Positions 51,912 through 60,707 are shown, counted from the first letter of the stretch. The stretch is DNA of 64,000 bases from Endoryza sp044226045 (GCA_044226045.1 JBGAHR010000015.1:1-64000); one strand, 5' to 3'. Program-made: numbers and translations. Notes: a model not told the origin generated them from the sequence alone.

Positions 51912-52982
51912 TTAAATACCTCGATTAGCCAATGGAAACAAGCCTTTAAAGCTACTCTTATTTTTCACATCCCACCAAAAAACTATCGGGGTCGTATTAG
52001 AAACGTTTCGCCAAGTGAAAAACAATGTGCCCGTTCCAAGAGTTTGAAAACTAGGGTTAATGTTTCCCAAAGGACGTTGATTATGATTTAACGAGTTTGT
52101 TTGATTTAATATTTCCAATCCCTTGGTTAAAATTATATTCTCAAATCTGATTCTGTTTTCCCGAGATGAAAAAAAGGTTTCCTTTTCTGGGGTTTCTTCT
52201 TTTCGAAATGCGAATTCTCGTTTGGACATTTTAAATGTATAACCACTTTGTAGATTGTCTAAATATTCCAGGATATTACTTGATTGTCTTTGTGTTGGAT
52301 AAATTAAATTGAACTTTTGGCGAGGCTTTGTTGGATGATTCTCGATTTCATAACTGGAAAGGTAGCTTATCTTATTGTTAATATCGTCACACTTTAATAC
52401 ATTCTTGAGTCTCCAGCCAATAGTACTTAAAGGCCATGTATGTAAGCAAAAAACAAATACAGTCAATTTTTTATTCCCGGAAACCACATCCTCCAAATTT
52501 GTTTTCTTCGAGGTATTAGTTAATAGCAGCCATTTTTTTAAATCCTGGTAAGCAGTATTTCCAGTAGCCAAAATATCATCAAGATAAACCACATACTTAC
52601 TTGATTTTTTACCACACTCCTGAAGTGACATTCCGTATTCGGTATTTAGAATTTCATCTAACATACCCAAAAGAACTCCTTGGCTTTTGTGTTCTGGTTG
52701 CAATTTCAAGATCTCTGCATTTTTGAGAAAATCACTTACTCTAGATAAGTTATTTCTAATAGCTAGCTGTTTAATTCCATTATGAAGAAGCTGTCTAGCT
52801 TTTTTTTGAGAAATATAAATCCCGTGATTCAATAAATACAAGAGCTCTTCAAGGATAAATTTTTGATCCTGAGAATCAAATTGTCCGACCCAATTTAGAA
52901 TGTGATTCGGAGAAAATTGAAACCCTTCATTGTTGTGATAATCATGAAGAATCTCTGATATTTTTTTAGCAAACTTTTCCAA
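51912..52982 (-). CDS. Phosphoribosyltransferase-like conflict-system protein
   Basis: 356 residues. The one clear motif is YVVYLDDILATGNTAYQDL at about residues 130-148, the PRPP-loop pattern (two acidic residues, then a small residue-Gly-x-Thr turn) of type I PRTases. The N-terminal 100 residues are helical and may be a winged helix (LLYLLNHGIYISQKKARQLL). The C-terminal half is unassigned. Proteins of this look have been described as PRTase-like effectors in prokaryotic conflict systems. Pairing with NADAR, low GC content and a direct repeat nearby support an accessory defence or toxin-antitoxin role by inference. Confidence 0.7.
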   Translation of the reverse strand: MEKFAKKISEILHDYHNNEGFQFSPNHILNWVGQFDSQDQKFILEELLYLLNHGIYISQKKARQLLHNGIKQLAIRNNLSRVSDFLKNAEILKLQPEHKSQGVLLGMLDEILNTEYGMSLQECGKKSSKYVVYLDDILATGNTAYQDLKKWLLLTNTSKKTNLEDVVSGNKKLTVFVFCLHTWPLSTIGWRLKNVLKCDDINNKISYLSSYEIENHPTKPRQKFNLIYPTQRQSSNILEYLDNLQSGYTFKMSKREFAFRKEETPEKETFFSSRENRIRFENIILTKGLEILNQTNSLNHNQRPLGNINPSFQTLGTGTLFFTWRNVSNTTPIVFWWDVKNKSSFKGLFPLANRGI

Positions 52983-53162
52983 TGTTTTGGGAATTCGTGA
53001 AAATGTCGCGATTTGAAAAAATCTCTGAAATTAAAACTTGGGGGTGGTACACTCAGTTTTTGTAACACTAAATTAATTAGCAAACCTCGTTCGTGCAAAA
53101 AAATTGTAAAGAATTTACGTTCAGGTAATAGCTCGCAAAGATGAAGGTGAAATAAAATCCAG

Positions 53163-53170
53163 TAAGTTTG
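53163..53170 (+). promoter_or_regulatory. -7 element placed for a leaderless transcript (GNAT-arsC)
   Basis: TAagTTTG is an exact TAnnTTTG match and begins 12 bases before the A of the GNAT gene ATG. The 52983-53162 gap holds nothing else. Confidence 0.55.
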
Positions 53171-53174
53171 GAGC

Positions 53175-53663
53175 ATGGAGATTGTTCATTGGAAACCAGC
53201 TTTTTCGTCCGCCATCCTGGAGATCTACCAACATGGAATTGATACAGGCAATGCCACTTTTGAAACAGAGGTCCCCAGCCCGGAAGCCCTCGAGGAAAAA
53301 TTTCTATCTCATTCCCGCATTGCTGCAATAGAGGGAGACAAAGTGATCGGATGGGCTGCGTTATCCCCAACATCCAAAAGAGACTGTTATAAGGGAGTAG
53401 CTGAGGTAACTGTGTACGTACATAAGAATCACCAGGGCCAGGGAGTTGGTAAAATGCTGTTGAAAGAACTGATTCGCCAGAGCGAAGCAAATGGTATCTG
53501 GAGCTTACTGAGTGTGATACACCAGGAAAACAGGGCTAGCATACATTTACACGAACAATGCGGTTTCCGGGTGATTGGATATCGCGAACGCATTGCACAA
53601 TTGAATGGTGTTTGGAGAACAACTATTATGATGGAAAAAAGAAGTCAAACGATCGGTATATGA
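53175..53663 (+). CDS. GNAT N-acetyltransferase, phosphinothricin/arsinothricin (Pat/ArsN1) type
   Basis: 162 residues with the GNAT fold and the Pat family phrases FETEVPSPEALEEKFL, VIGWAALSPTSKRDCYKGVA, VHKNHQGQGVGKMLLKELIR (acetyl-CoA loop) and NRASIHLHEQCGFRVIGYRE. Pat acetylates phosphinothricin, and the related ArsN1 acetylates arsinothricin. The next gene is an arsenate reductase with an ATGA overlap, so the arsenic-linked function is more likely here. Substrate is inferred from context. Confidence 0.88.
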   Translation: MEIVHWKPAFSSAILEIYQHGIDTGNATFETEVPSPEALEEKFLSHSRIAAIEGDKVIGWAALSPTSKRDCYKGVAEVTVYVHKNHQGQGVGKMLLKELIRQSEANGIWSLLSVIHQENRASIHLHEQCGFRVIGYRERIAQLNGVWRTTIMMEKRSQTIGI

Positions 53664-54070
53664 AGAAAAAGTTTCTTTTTGTTTGCGTAGAGAATAGCAA
53701 CCGGAGCCAGATGAGCCAGGCTTTTGCCAGTATGCTGGGTGGCGACCAGGTGGAGGCCTTCAGCGCCGGTAGTCGCCCCTCGGGAAAAGTAAATCCCAAG
53801 GCAATAGCGGCCATGAAACAACTGGGGTATGATTTGTCTACTCATGACAGCAAATCGCTGAAAGAAGTGGAGGCGTATGCCCCTTTTGATGTAGTGGTAA
53901 CCATGGGCTGCGGTGATGCCTGTCCCTGGATGCCGGCCAAAAAATTTGTAGATTGGCAGATAACCGATCCGCGGGAGATGGGGCCTGATGAATTTAACCA
54001 GGTGCGCGATGAGATAAAACTGAAAGTGAAAGAGCTTTTATTGCAATCGGGCGTATCCGTTGCGGAATAA
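53660..54070 (+). CDS. arsC: Arsenate reductase, low-molecular-weight phosphatase type
   Basis: 136 residues. The phosphatase loop FVCVENSNRSQMSQAF (Cys-x5-Arg) is at the start. Two further Cys sit in VTMGCGDACPWMPAKKF, and the DP of WQITDPREMGPDEF supplies the general acid region. It reduces arsenate to arsenite in the cytoplasm. No arsB or acr3 pump and no arsR is in view. The start overlaps the stop of the GNAT gene, so they are one operon. Confidence 0.88.
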   Translation: MKKKFLFVCVENSNRSQMSQAFASMLGGDQVEAFSAGSRPSGKVNPKAIAAMKQLGYDLSTHDSKSLKEVEAYAPFDVVVTMGCGDACPWMPAKKFVDWQITDPREMGPDEFNQVRDEIKLKVKELLLQSGVSVAE

Positions 54071-54118
54071 GAGTTGCATTTAGAAAAAAAGAAAACAGCA
54101 AAACTGTAGTTTCATATT

Positions 54119-54730
54119 ATGAGCCAGATTTCAACCGTTGTATTTGATCTCGGCGGGGTATTGATAGATTGGAACCCCGAGTATGTATATCGTACCATTT
54201 TTTCTACGGAAGAAGAAGTAAAATGGTTTCTCAGGAATATCTGTACCGGCGACTGGAATGAAGAACAGGATGCCGGCCGCTCCCTGCGAGAAGGAACCAA
54301 TTTACTGATCAAAAAGTTTCCGGAGCACGAAGCGAATATTCGCGCCTTCTATGATAGATGGGAAGAAATGCTCGGCGGTCCTATACCAGGAACTGTCGAT
54401 GTGTTTCGCGAGATCAAGCAACAACCGGCCCTGAAGACTTTTGCCCTCACCAACTGGAGTGCCGAAACTTTCCCGATTGCCCTCGATAAATATGATTTTT
54501 TACATTGGTTCGACGGCAGACTGGTATCCGGGGAAGAAAAAACACGCAAGCCGTTTCTCGACTTTTACCAAACCCTGATCAGCAAATTTGAAATCGACCC
54601 GAGTCAAAGCGTGTTTGTAGACGATAATGCCCGCAACCTGGTTCCTGCCAAAGAACTCGGATTCGAAACCATCCATTTTAAATCACCTGAACAATTCCGG
54701 ACTGAACTGGGTTCTTTGGGTGTGTTGTAA
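54119..54730 (+). CDS. HAD-superfamily hydrolase, class IA
   Basis: 203 residues. Motif I is STVVFDLGGVLIDWNP near residues 5-20, motif II is FALTNWSAE, motif III Lys is in EEKTRKPFLDFYQ, and motif IV is VFVDDNARNLVPAKELGF. The cap is helical. YihX-like members are phosphatases for sugar phosphates such as glucose 1-phosphate. It lies 48 bases after arsC and may be cotranscribed; a link to arsenic is not expected. The 54731-54890 stretch after it is featureless. Confidence 0.9.
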   Translation: MSQISTVVFDLGGVLIDWNPEYVYRTIFSTEEEVKWFLRNICTGDWNEEQDAGRSLREGTNLLIKKFPEHEANIRAFYDRWEEMLGGPIPGTVDVFREIKQQPALKTFALTNWSAETFPIALDKYDFLHWFDGRLVSGEEKTRKPFLDFYQTLISKFEIDPSQSVFVDDNARNLVPAKELGFETIHFKSPEQFRTELGSLGVL

Positions 54731-54890
54731 GAGTTATAAGTAAAAGTGAGACTAACTGCTGTCCCGATTATATCATCATTCACCTATCGTTTATCCTGAA
54801 ACATATCCTTTTTTAGCAGATTCAGTCGTTTACGGTGGGTCTCTACCTGATGCTTTCTAATTATCGTATGCGAGTAGTACAGCATAACAA

Positions 54891-55661
54891 TTAATTTCTA
54901 AATCGCTCCTGATTGTGATATTTTAAAAAATCGGTGTCAGGAAGAAACCGGGATGGTAAGATCATCTTCTGATTGTTATATTTTCCAAAGAAGTCAAAGG
55001 AAAAAGCACTCTTCTCTTTTAGGACTGATGGAGATATTTTTATAGTATAATCAGGTGTAATAGTGATAAACCCGGACTCAAAAGCTCTGTCATGGAGCGC
55101 ATTGATTGCAATGCCATTTCTAGGATTCAACCGATTTTTTTCATCCATTCCCCAGGGTCGAATGTGACTTGCGATCAATAGTTCAACTTGATTAATTCCT
55201 GTGATACAACAGGTGGAATTATAGGAAGCCAGAATTAGGCTACGGAAAAAGGACTGGTTAACTCTGGCTTTTATGACTTGCTCTCTTTCTTTTCCTTCTT
55301 TAGGCAACTCACCTTCGGGAATATCATTCAGTGATTCAACCGATATGTGTTTAAACTGAGCTAAAAGTTTTTCACTTTCAAATGGAAGGATATCCCAACG
55401 ATTAAAAAACTCGTTCCATATTTCTTTGTCAAGCTTACTGGAATTACTAGCGCCTTTGATACCTCTTGCTTGTAAACTCGGATCAAGGCTAGCAAAATTT
55501 ACTAACTTGAAAGAAACTGCACTAGCTGTTCGCCCTATAAGTTTTGAAAGCGAAATTACCTCCGGATTCAGGCGGTGAAGTTTACCAAAGGGCAATTTGC
55601 AGTAAAGATTTACTGTCAGAATTAATTCTTCTCTGGTCCATGGTTTTTGACCTTCTTTCAT
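54891..55661 (-). CDS. HNH endonuclease, restriction-like
   Basis: 256 residues. The HNH core is LLIASHIRPWGMDEKNRLNP, then RNGIAINALHDRAFESGFI, the pattern of HNH_2 proteins annotated as putative restriction endonucleases. The N-terminus (WTREELILTVNLYCKLPFGK) has the helical region usual for this group, with RTASAVSFKLVNFASLDP. No methyltransferase lies nearby. Its start overlaps the stop of a small zinc-ribbon gene. This AT-rich pair looks like an acquired defence or selfish unit. Confidence 0.88.
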   Translation of the reverse strand: MKEGQKPWTREELILTVNLYCKLPFGKLHRLNPEVISLSKLIGRTASAVSFKLVNFASLDPSLQARGIKGASNSSKLDKEIWNEFFNRWDILPFESEKLLAQFKHISVESLNDIPEGELPKEGKEREQVIKARVNQSFFRSLILASYNSTCCITGINQVELLIASHIRPWGMDEKNRLNPRNGIAINALHDRAFESGFITITPDYTIKISPSVLKEKSAFSFDFFGKYNNQKMILPSRFLPDTDFLKYHNQERFRN

Positions 55662-55864
55662 AATCCATTATCGTGATCAAATTCCAAGATGAATTGATAC
55701 TCGCAAAACGAAGAAAGACATCTATGAACTTCAAAGCTGATAAATACTTCAAATTCAGTCCTGTTTCCACAAAGCGGACAGGTTGTTGGTTGGTCGGAAG
55801 ACAAGTATATTTTTAACTCGTTCACTGAATGGCCGATCTGCATACGTCCCGGTGTTTGGTTCAA
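55658..55864 (-). CDS. Small zinc-ribbon protein coupled to the HNH endonuclease
   Basis: 68 residues, two Cys pairs (TTCPLCGNRTEF and HRCLSSFCEY) that could bind one zinc. Its last codons overlap the HNH start (ATGA), which strongly supports translation. It could be a DNA-binding partner, regulator or immunity protein. No family recognised. An alternative Met eight codons in is possible. Confidence 0.6.
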   Translation of the reverse strand: MNQTPGRMQIGHSVNELKIYLSSDQPTTCPLCGNRTEFEVFISFEVHRCLSSFCEYQFILEFDHDNGL

Positions 55865-55931
55865 GCTGTTTTATACAGTCAGCTAATATAGCAAATCAAT
55901 GGGGGTATCTGAAAACATACTATTAGCCGAC

Positions 55932-56468
55932 TCAGTTCTTCAAAAACTGCGGAGGTATCGGAGTGTTTTTTGTTTCAGATTCCCAAAGAATGCTGATGAT
56001 CCACCATCTGTTGCCATCATTCCATAGTTGAATGCTGTTAATCCCACGCATAAAAGGATTGGCGTCGCTCTGCTTCTGACGGGAGGCATAACTGCTGAAT
56101 ACCTGCACAATACTTCCATATTCGTGTTGTGCCCTGCCAATTTCTATTTCAAAGAAGCCATTTTTTTCGAGGTACGGTCCACTGGTATTGATGTAATCCT
56201 CGACAGACATGGACCTTTTCACCCTGCTGCCATCTGGCCGTTGCCCGGTTGCGGTCATCCGGGCTTCCGGCACAAATAATGTTCTCATTCTGTCCCAGTT
56301 CCGCTTCTGACCCGCCTCTCCGGAAATAACATCATATAAGGCGCCGATAATGGCGTTTACCGAGGAAACATCTGCCGGGTTCACCGGAATGCTGTCGCGG
56401 AGGGGTTGACCAGCCTTTACAGTAATCGAAATGAGGATACAAAGGCCGATGATCAGTGATTTGAGCAT
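55932..56468 (-). CDS. Secreted SnoaL/NTF2-like protein
   Basis: 178 residues with a signal peptide ending near VKAGQ. The NTF2-like fold is seen as VNAIIGALYDVISGEAGQKR, WDRMRTLFVPEARMTATGQR, and the final beta sheet SIQLWNDGNRWWIISILWES. Small pocket proteins of this type bind or isomerise ligands; the function here is unknown. Stands alone, divergent from the amidohydrolase. Confidence 0.78.
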   Translation of the reverse strand: MLKSLIIGLCILISITVKAGQPLRDSIPVNPADVSSVNAIIGALYDVISGEAGQKRNWDRMRTLFVPEARMTATGQRPDGSRVKRSMSVEDYINTSGPYLEKNGFFEIEIGRAQHEYGSIVQVFSSYASRQKQSDANPFMRGINSIQLWNDGNRWWIISILWESETKNTPIPPQFLKN

Positions 56469-56648
56469 AGCGCAATTTTTGGGGAAGTTATTCTAAAGCG
56501 ATTCAATATATAGGCAATTCTGGAATAAATGACTTTAGCGAGTATGAGTGGTTGTCCGGGCCCCAAACCTTAAACAGGTGTTAAGTTTGATATCCGGTTT
56601 TATCGGACAGAAGATGGTTGATAGTTTAGTTTTACTGAAATTAGAGCT

Positions 56649-57737
56649 ATGAAGAAATTCTACTTCCTGCTGATGCCTCTTTCTGTTTCCGCTATTGCAT
56701 GCGCCCAAACAGAACGCATGGACTTTGAAAAGTACAACCCCACATCAACCCTGGTGGTACCTCAGCACCCCACCATAAGAGCAAAATTTCCTTTTATCGA
56801 CGTACACAATCACCAGTTTGACATGCCAGGCATGGACCTTACCCGATTGATCACGGAGATGGATAAGCTGAACATGAAAGTGATGGTCAACTTAAGTGGC
56901 GATAATGGAAACAGGTTAAAAAGATCAATTGAAAATGTCAGGGATCATTACCCGAAACGGTTTATCGTATTTGCAAATGTCGATTTTGACCGTGTTGGAG
57001 CCCCCGGCTGGGCCGAGGCTGCTGCCAAACAACTGGAAGAAGACGTGAAAAATGGCGCTAACGGGCTGAAGATTTATAAAAATCTCGGTTTAAGTGTGAA
57101 AGATGTCAACGGAAAACGAGTGACTGTTGACGATCCGAGACTGGATCCTATCTGGAAAAAAGCCGGTGAATTGAAAATACCCGTTTTGATTCATACCGCT
57201 GATCCGAAATCATTTTGGGATCCAGTAGATGAACACAACGAGCGATGGCTGGAGATAACCACTCACCCCGGCAGAAAGAGAGGTCCCGACAATCCAGCTC
57301 CATTTGAAGTGTTAATTGAAGAGCAGCACAGAATGTTCAGGAAACATCCCGGAACCACGTTCATAGCTGCGCATTTTGGATGGTATCCCAATGATTTGGC
57401 TAAACTGGGCGCCCTGCTGGATGAGTTGCCGAATGTAGTGGTGGAATTCGGCGCAGTTATCGCCGAACTCGGCAGACAGCCAAAGATGGCCAAACAGTTT
57501 TTTACCAAATACCAGGATCGAATCCTCTTCGGAAAGGACTCATGGGTTCCGGAAGAGTACGCTACCTATTTCCGCGTTCTCGAAACAGAAGATGAGTATT
57601 TCCCCTACCACAAAAAATACCATGCCTTCTGGGCTATGTATGGAATGGGCCTGCCGGATAGTATTTTGAAAAAAGTATATTACAAGAATGCATTAAGAAT
57701 TATTCCCAATATTGACAAGACACAGTTTCCTGATTAA
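56649..57737 (+). CDS. Exported amidohydrolase-2 family protein
   Basis: 362 residues with a signal peptide (FLLMPLSVSAIACAQ). The TIM-barrel metal motifs are FIDVHNHQFDMPG (HxH), KIPVLIHTADP, FIAAHFGWYPNDL and the Asp in ILFGKDSWVPEEY, together with the Lys of GANGLKIYKNLGLS. This is the amidohydrolase_2 group (decarboxylases and lactonases). Substrate unknown. It reads toward the class C serine hydrolase 66 bases downstream, which is also exported. Confidence 0.85.
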   Translation: MKKFYFLLMPLSVSAIACAQTERMDFEKYNPTSTLVVPQHPTIRAKFPFIDVHNHQFDMPGMDLTRLITEMDKLNMKVMVNLSGDNGNRLKRSIENVRDHYPKRFIVFANVDFDRVGAPGWAEAAAKQLEEDVKNGANGLKIYKNLGLSVKDVNGKRVTVDDPRLDPIWKKAGELKIPVLIHTADPKSFWDPVDEHNERWLEITTHPGRKRGPDNPAPFEVLIEEQHRMFRKHPGTTFIAAHFGWYPNDLAKLGALLDELPNVVVEFGAVIAELGRQPKMAKQFFTKYQDRILFGKDSWVPEEYATYFRVLETEDEYFPYHKKYHAFWAMYGMGLPDSILKKVYYKNALRIIPNIDKTQFPD

Positions 57738-57803
57738 TGAAAGAAGACGTTGCAGAGCCGTTGCTGTTTCGTATCGAGGAGGAAGAATAATTAACAATTA
57801 TCA

Positions 57804-59492
57804 ATGAGTAAATCATTTGTCATGGCGAATCGCGGAACGTATAATTCCCGGAATTTACTGGTCATTATTATTTTCTCCCTTTTCTCCTTTGTTACCGCTT
57901 CTGCCCAGCCGGTTTCACTGGCATTCAGAGATACAGCACAAAAGATTGATCAGCTCTTTAATCGTTGGGGAACCCAGACGCCGGGCGGCGTTCTACTGGT
58001 GTCGCGAGGCGGCCGGATCCTGTATGAAAAGGCTTTTGGCCTGTCTGACCTGGAACATAATGTTATCAACACTTCGGAAACGGTTTTTGAGGCAGGCTCT
58101 GTTTCCAAGCAATTTACGGCCGCAGCGGTACTCATGCTTGTTCAGCAGGGAAAAATCGGGTTACAGGATGATATCCGGAAATATTTCCCGGACCTGCCCG
58201 ATTATGGTGAGCCCATTACCGTGGAAGATCTGCTTCATCATACCAGTGGCTTGAGGGATTGGGGAGTCGTTGCCAGTTTCGGGGGATGGCCGAGAGGTAC
58301 AAGAGTCTATAATCCGGCGCATGTAAAAGACATCATCTGGCGCCAGAAAGGCATCAACTTCAAACCCGGCGATGAATACAGCTATAGTAATTCCAATTAC
58401 AATATGCTAACATTCCTCGTTGAAAAGGTCTCGGGCATTTCACACCAGGTATTTACACAAGAGTATATTTTCAAACCCCTGGGCATGTCGCATACAAAAT
58501 GGAGATCCAATTACCGTGAAGTCATTCCCAACCGGGCCATTGCATACAGTGCGGGCCTGACCGGGTACATTTTAAACATGCCCTTTGAAAATACTTTCGG
58601 TCACGGAGCACTTTTAACAACAGCCGAAGATCTGGAGAAATGGAATCAGCGATGGAGAACAGCTTCACTGGGCGAAGAATTGAACAAGCTTCAAAGCACA
58701 ACGATAAAGCTTAACAACGGCAGACCAATTTCTTATGCAGCCGGGGTGGTCATGGATCGGTTTAATGGAACCAGTGAAATCAGTCATAGCGGCGCTACCG
58801 CCGGTTATCGGGCCTGGCTTGCTTACTATCCGGAATCAACCTTGTCTGTGGTATTTCTCAGTAATCTGGCAAGTACCGATCCAACTGCCATTGGACGAGC
58901 GGTAGCCGGGATCTTTCTAGGTCAGCCCCAGCCCGAAAAATTCGAACTCTCTTACAAACCCACGCATCTGAAAACAGAAGATCTGAAAAAGCTCACTGGT
59001 CTCTATGTAAACCATACCGGCGAAAATGTTGAGGAGCTGATCGTTGAAGGCGATTCGCTTCGATGGAAAAGAAATAAGTCTGCCCTGATTCCTTTTGGCG
59101 ACAACCGGTTTTATCAGCCGAATGGCCTTACTCTCCTGTTTTCAAAACCCGGAGAGATGAAAATGATTTCGCCTCGGGGGGATACCTCGGTATATACAGG
59201 TGTTCGTTCATTTTACCCCGATAGTAAAGAGCTGACTTATTTTACAGGTACTTATTGGAGCGAGGAAGCGGATGTGAAAGTAATGGTAACGCTCAAAGAA
59301 GACAGGTTACAGGTGTTTCTTTCTCCTGAAACGACGATCTTTCTGCGACCTGTTTATACGGATACTTTCTTTGATCCGGAATCCGTCGTATATAAATTTC
59401 TTAGAGGTAAGAAGAATGAAATAATCGGTTTTACCATTACTTCCGGGCGAGTTCGCAACCTGTTATTTATAAAAATGAAACAGCCTGTTTAG
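57804..59492 (+). CDS. Exported serine hydrolase, class C beta-lactamase fold
   Basis: 562 residues with a signal peptide after a short basic start. The SxxK motif is in FEAGSVSKQFTAAAVLML near residue 100, the Tyr-Ser-Asn motif is in EYSYSNSNYNMLTF near 190, and the third motif is HSGATAGYRAWLAYY near 327. A C-terminal beta-rich domain of about 160 residues (LTGLYVNHTGENVEELIVEG) resembles DUF3471-like lids of these enzymes. Such proteins are mostly esterases or peptidases, not antibiotic resistance factors. Convergent with the VOC gene. Confidence 0.88.
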   Translation: MSKSFVMANRGTYNSRNLLVIIIFSLFSFVTASAQPVSLAFRDTAQKIDQLFNRWGTQTPGGVLLVSRGGRILYEKAFGLSDLEHNVINTSETVFEAGSVSKQFTAAAVLMLVQQGKIGLQDDIRKYFPDLPDYGEPITVEDLLHHTSGLRDWGVVASFGGWPRGTRVYNPAHVKDIIWRQKGINFKPGDEYSYSNSNYNMLTFLVEKVSGISHQVFTQEYIFKPLGMSHTKWRSNYREVIPNRAIAYSAGLTGYILNMPFENTFGHGALLTTAEDLEKWNQRWRTASLGEELNKLQSTTIKLNNGRPISYAAGVVMDRFNGTSEISHSGATAGYRAWLAYYPESTLSVVFLSNLASTDPTAIGRAVAGIFLGQPQPEKFELSYKPTHLKTEDLKKLTGLYVNHTGENVEELIVEGDSLRWKRNKSALIPFGDNRFYQPNGLTLLFSKPGEMKMISPRGDTSVYTGVRSFYPDSKELTYFTGTYWSEEADVKVMVTLKEDRLQVFLSPETTIFLRPVYTDTFFDPESVVYKFLRGKKNEIIGFTITSGRVRNLLFIKMKQPV

Positions 59493-59494
59493 GC

Positions 59495-59878
59495 TTATAC
59501 AGAGTGAAGGGCTATACGGTTTCCTTCGGTGTCGATGAATACCCCCATATATCCGTATTCGGGAGAAATCTGTGTTTTTGGTACCGTTATTTTACCCCCT
59601 GCCGCTTCAACCCTGTTCAGAATGATTTGTACATCCGGATTGGCGTTTAGATAAATCAGCGGGCCGTCGGTCGCCGAAGGAATATGAAATCCATTTGTAT
59701 AAACCAGCGAGCCGCCCACTCCGGTCATCATATCCTCCAGCGGAAACATTCTCATCTTTATGTCCGGGAGATCCAGCGGAACCAGTTTTGTATCAAATAT
59801 GGTTTCGTAAAAAGTGGCGGCGCGGTTGATGTCGGTTGTGGGGATTTCAAACCAACTGATAGCGTTTTTAAAAGTCAT
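59495..59878 (-). CDS. VOC-family (glyoxalase-like) protein
   Basis: 127 residues with the glyoxalase/bleomycin-resistance fold: AISWFEIPTTDINRAATFYE at the start, GGSLVYTNG in the middle, and ISPEYGYMGVFIDTEGNRIA at the end. These proteins bind a metal and small ligands. The substrate is not known. It is followed by the hexamer repeat on its upstream side. Confidence 0.88.
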   Translation of the reverse strand: MTFKNAISWFEIPTTDINRAATFYETIFDTKLVPLDLPDIKMRMFPLEDMMTGVGGSLVYTNGFHIPSATDGPLIYLNANPDVQIILNRVEAAGGKITVPKTQISPEYGYMGVFIDTEGNRIALHSV

Positions 59879-59966
59879 ACAGCAGCGTTTTATATTTTAA
59901 ATATACGTAGAATGAGTGCGTGAAGAACTACTAAGTAGAAATCAAAAGTCAAAACACTTCTTCACT

Positions 59967-60019
59967 TCCCGCTCCCACTCCCGCTCTCACTCCCGCTCCC
60001 GCTCTCACTCCCGCTCCCC
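59967..60019. repeat. GGGAGC/GGGAGT hexamer array, site 4
   Basis: The + strand is pyrimidine: GCTCCCACTCCCGCTCTCAC and CTCCCGCTCCCGCTCTCAC in tandem over about 53 bases. It lies between the VOC gene and the next minus-strand gene. Confidence 0.8.
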
Positions 60020-60049
60020 ACAGGATGGATATCAAACGACAAATCAGGC

Positions 60050-60556
60050 TTATTTCTTTCTTCGGTAATCGAGGTCATATTCAACTACCCAGGTTTTTCC
60101 CTGGTCTTTTGATATTTCTCCCAGCTGCCTCACGCGATCGTTCGATATCTTGAAGAAGCTCAGTCGTCTGACCGCCATGGTATCGGCCTTTAATCTGAAT
60201 GGCGCTGTTTGGAATACAATTTGCCCGGGCGAAGATTTCCCTTCGAGATATTCTGTGGTGCCGCCTACATTGTCTACCCAGGTTTGTTGCCACTGGCGGG
60301 TAGTGGTATTAAAGGTGTTAAAGCTTTTTCCCGCATAACGGATACCGTTCTGAATGCCTGTGCTTGTCCATTCTTCCAGGATCACGCAGCTGTCGAGGAT
60401 TTGTGAAATATGACTATCGCCTGCTTTTTTTCCGTTTGGCCCAAAAGCCTCCCAGTCGCCCAGCCAGAAATCAAAATGGCGGTATTCGGGCAGGGAGCAG
60501 GGAGATTGCGCAAAAGCTTTGGAAAAAAGCAGTGTGATGACCAGCCATTTTTTCAT
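60050..60556 (-). CDS. Secreted protein of unknown function, DUF1579-like
   Basis: 168 residues with a signal peptide (VITLLFSKAFAQ). The opening FDFWLGDWEAFGPNGKKAG and RQWQQTWVDNVGGTTEYLEG are the phrases of small secreted lipocalin-like proteins annotated DUF1579. The C-terminus LGEISKDQGKTWVVEYDL is typical too. Function unknown. Single gene. Confidence 0.75.
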   Translation of the reverse strand: MKKWLVITLLFSKAFAQSPCSLPEYRHFDFWLGDWEAFGPNGKKAGDSHISQILDSCVILEEWTSTGIQNGIRYAGKSFNTFNTTTRQWQQTWVDNVGGTTEYLEGKSSPGQIVFQTAPFRLKADTMAVRRLSFFKISNDRVRQLGEISKDQGKTWVVEYDLDYRRKK

Positions 60557-60673
60557 GGTAAAGCAGTTTGTGATTAAACTAATCTAACGTTGTTTTACCG
60601 TAGCACGCAGAAAAGAATAGGAACGGGTTGTTTTTGTCTACAGACGGTCAAATAACGTGTACCAGAAAGGCCA

Positions 60674-60707
60674 TAAAAAAGGAAACCGCTGCAAAACTGC
60701 AGCGGTT
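60674..60707 (-). terminator. Rho-independent terminator of the sigma operon
   Basis: On the minus strand AACCGCTGCA-GTTT-TGCAGCGGTT is a 10-base perfect stem, followed by TCC and six T. It lies 36 bases after the end of the gene at 60743. Confidence 0.78.

Noticed and set aside
57804..59492. Antibiotic resistance beta-lactamase
   Set aside because: The long C-terminal domain and general family resemblance fit esterase or peptidase members; resistance cannot be inferred.
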